A stretch of DNA of 56,961 nucleotides from an uncultured bacterium (GTDB lineage: Bacteria; Bacillota; Clostridia; Lachnospirales; Lachnospiraceae). Below are positions 55,898 to 56,961 of the stretch, one piece after another. The notes under the pieces were generated by a model. That model was not told the origin of the DNA. It saw nothing but the letters and a program-made list of their open reading frames with translations, and made no database searches. Position 1 is the stretch's first letter; each line of letters starts with the position of its first letter. The position numbers and the translations under genes were made by a program. The DNA lies in contig CANSLJ010000026.1 of the NCBI GenBank assembly GCA_947647735.1, forward strand, positions 1 to 56,961, given 5' to 3'.

Positions 55898-56824
55898 ATG
55901 CCAAACAAACCAAATGTTTATTACATTCCTCCAAAACCAACAAAAGAAAAACGTGTAGGGATTTATTGTCGAGTTAGTACAAACAGTATGGATCAGCTTC
56001 AAAGTTTGAGTGCACAGATATCACATTTGACAAGATTGACAGAGTCAATGCTGCAATGGGTATTAGTGGATGCTTATATAGATATTTCAACAAGTAAAAT
56101 GGGTTCATCAAGAAAAGAGTTTAATCGTATGCTTGACGATTGCCGTTCCCAAAAGCTGGATATAGTTATAACGAAAAATATCAGCAGATTCGGCAGAGAT
56201 ACAGTTGAAATTTTAGATGCTCTTAATCAATTAAAAACGCTGGGCGTTCTTGTAATATTTGAGAAGGAAGAATTGGATACTGCAACGACTGACAGCCGTT
56301 TGATGATATTAATAATTGAACCATTTGCACAAGCTAAGAATGAAGCAAGAAGTGAAAATATAAAATGGGGAGGGGAATTAAGCAGCGTGCAGCACTTGGA
56401 ACTTCAAAGCTCTATGACAGAAAGTGTTATGGTTATAAAAATGATTCTGACGGAAAGTTAGTTATTGATGAAGAGCAGGCTGAAAATGTTAGGCTGATAT
56501 TTAATTTGTACCTTAGTGGAAAAAGCATTTTAGGTATTATCAAAGAATTTCAAAAACGAGAAATTCTCTCTCCAACCGGAAAATAGAAATGGTGTAAGAG
56601 GACTATTGATGTTATGTTAAGTAATGAAAAATATACTGGAGATGTTAAGCTTTTGAAATCAGGCAAAAGCGATGTTCATTATTTAATATCGGAAAATAAT
56701 CCTGCGATAATTCCAAAGGAAACATTTGAGGTTGTGCAGATTGAGATAGGACGGAGGAGTAATGTGGTGAGAGATGAGAATGGTAGTAAGAGAAAAAGTA
56801 ATAAGTATAGTTCGAAGAAAAAAT
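55898..56824 (+). pseudogene. Serine recombinase (resolvase/invertase family), disrupted
   Basis: The N-terminal catalytic domain is readable: VGIYCRVST with the nucleophile Ser, ITKNISRFGRD and VLVIFEKEELDT. The frame is broken at 56367-56376, where the 5-mer GGGGA is present twice in tandem; removing one copy joins WG to IKQRAALGTSKLYDRKCYGY and restores the normal protein. A TAG at 56584 then interrupts SPTGK/KWCKRTIDVML. The last segment ends at 56824 with KYSSKKK, well short of the usual zinc-ribbon and C-terminal coiled coil. An AGGTGAG precedes the ATG. It is a decayed large serine recombinase of a Tn-like element. Confidence 0.85.
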
Positions 56825-56938
56825 AATATATAGATTGTGTGGCGCAGGTAAGGAGAGTTTATATATGGCAAAACAGAAAAGTTGGCATAATTATTATGAT
56901 ATTATTTTAGAGTAAAATTATAGTTGGCAAAAATAAAA

Positions 56939-56960
56939 GGAAGAGGCCGAAACCCCTTCC
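56939..56960 (+). terminator. GC-rich hairpin at the right edge
   Basis: GGAAGAGG (56939-56946) and CCCCTTCC (56953-56960) pair in 7 of 8 positions around CCGAAA. The following sequence is outside the window, so a T-run cannot be checked. It may end the recombinase region. Confidence 0.35.
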
Positions 56961-56961
56961 C

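Noticed and set aside
56864-56914. A 16-residue frame with AAGGAG before its ATG near the right edge
   Set aside because: It is very short, beside a decayed recombinase and cut off from context; it could be a remnant but cannot be supported as a gene.

Overview
The window looks like a chromosomal segment of a gut Firmicute of the Lachnospiraceae type (Blautia/Roseburia/Dorea-like). This is inferred from strong AGGAGG-type ribosome binding sites, DUF4867 and DUF4869 proteins, BspA-type surface proteins, membrane-anchored sugar-sensing two-component systems, a YhaM-type nuclease and MutS2. No rRNA, tRNA or CRISPR array was recognised.

Region 1 (1-5662) is accessory. It holds a P-loop ATPase cut by the left edge and coupled to a DUF4869 protein, a MATE exporter divergent from a LysR regulator, a palindromic element bounded by 9-bp direct repeats, and an ATPase + HNH nuclease pair with the architecture of the Septu (PtuA/PtuB) anti-phage systems.

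Region 2 (5668-16091) concerns sugar. A LacI-type repressor is divergent from a FGGY (xylulokinase-like) kinase, a DUF4867 protein and an L-fucose/L-arabinose isomerase-family protein. It is followed by a membrane-anchored sugar-binding protein, a LytS/YesM-type histidine kinase, an AraC-type response regulator and a XylF-like lipoprotein. No ABC ATPase or permease gene follows, so sensing appears to be uncoupled from transport here.

Region 3 (16098-26350) is mostly housekeeping and regulation: a B12-binding radical SAM protein with a DUF4080-like tail, a DEDDh exonuclease, a single-span hypothetical protein, a 33-residue membrane peptide, and a row of VanW protein, HypE/AIR-synthase-like protein, Lrp regulator, aminotransferase and TrmL. 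It ends with a GGDEF protein and a BTAD-type activator that share a degenerate GGDEF-like C-terminal domain. A strong terminator follows.

Region 4 (26572-44220) is a 17.6-kb surface-structure operon. It encodes a ~3,116-residue LPRTG adhesin with a disarmed CHAP-like domain and leucine-rich repeats, an LPVTG pilin, a class C sortase, a DUF5979-like secreted protein, two TasA-like proteins, an SVKTG-ended protein, a MucBP protein, and two different signal peptidases (Ser/Lys type and SipW-type Ser/His). It looks like a hybrid of a sortase-assembled pilus and a TasA/SipW-type matrix system. The GGDEF/BTAD pair just upstream is its likely regulator.

Region 5 (44221-56961) has an MFS exporter behind a possible leader peptide, a PanE-family reductase, the minus-strand mutS2-response regulator-histidine kinase operon, an HtrA-like membrane protein that has lost most of its catalytic triad, YhaM and RlmD. 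At the right edge is a decaying serine recombinase pseudogene preceded by nested inverted repeats and spaced direct repeats, probably the remnant of a mobile element.
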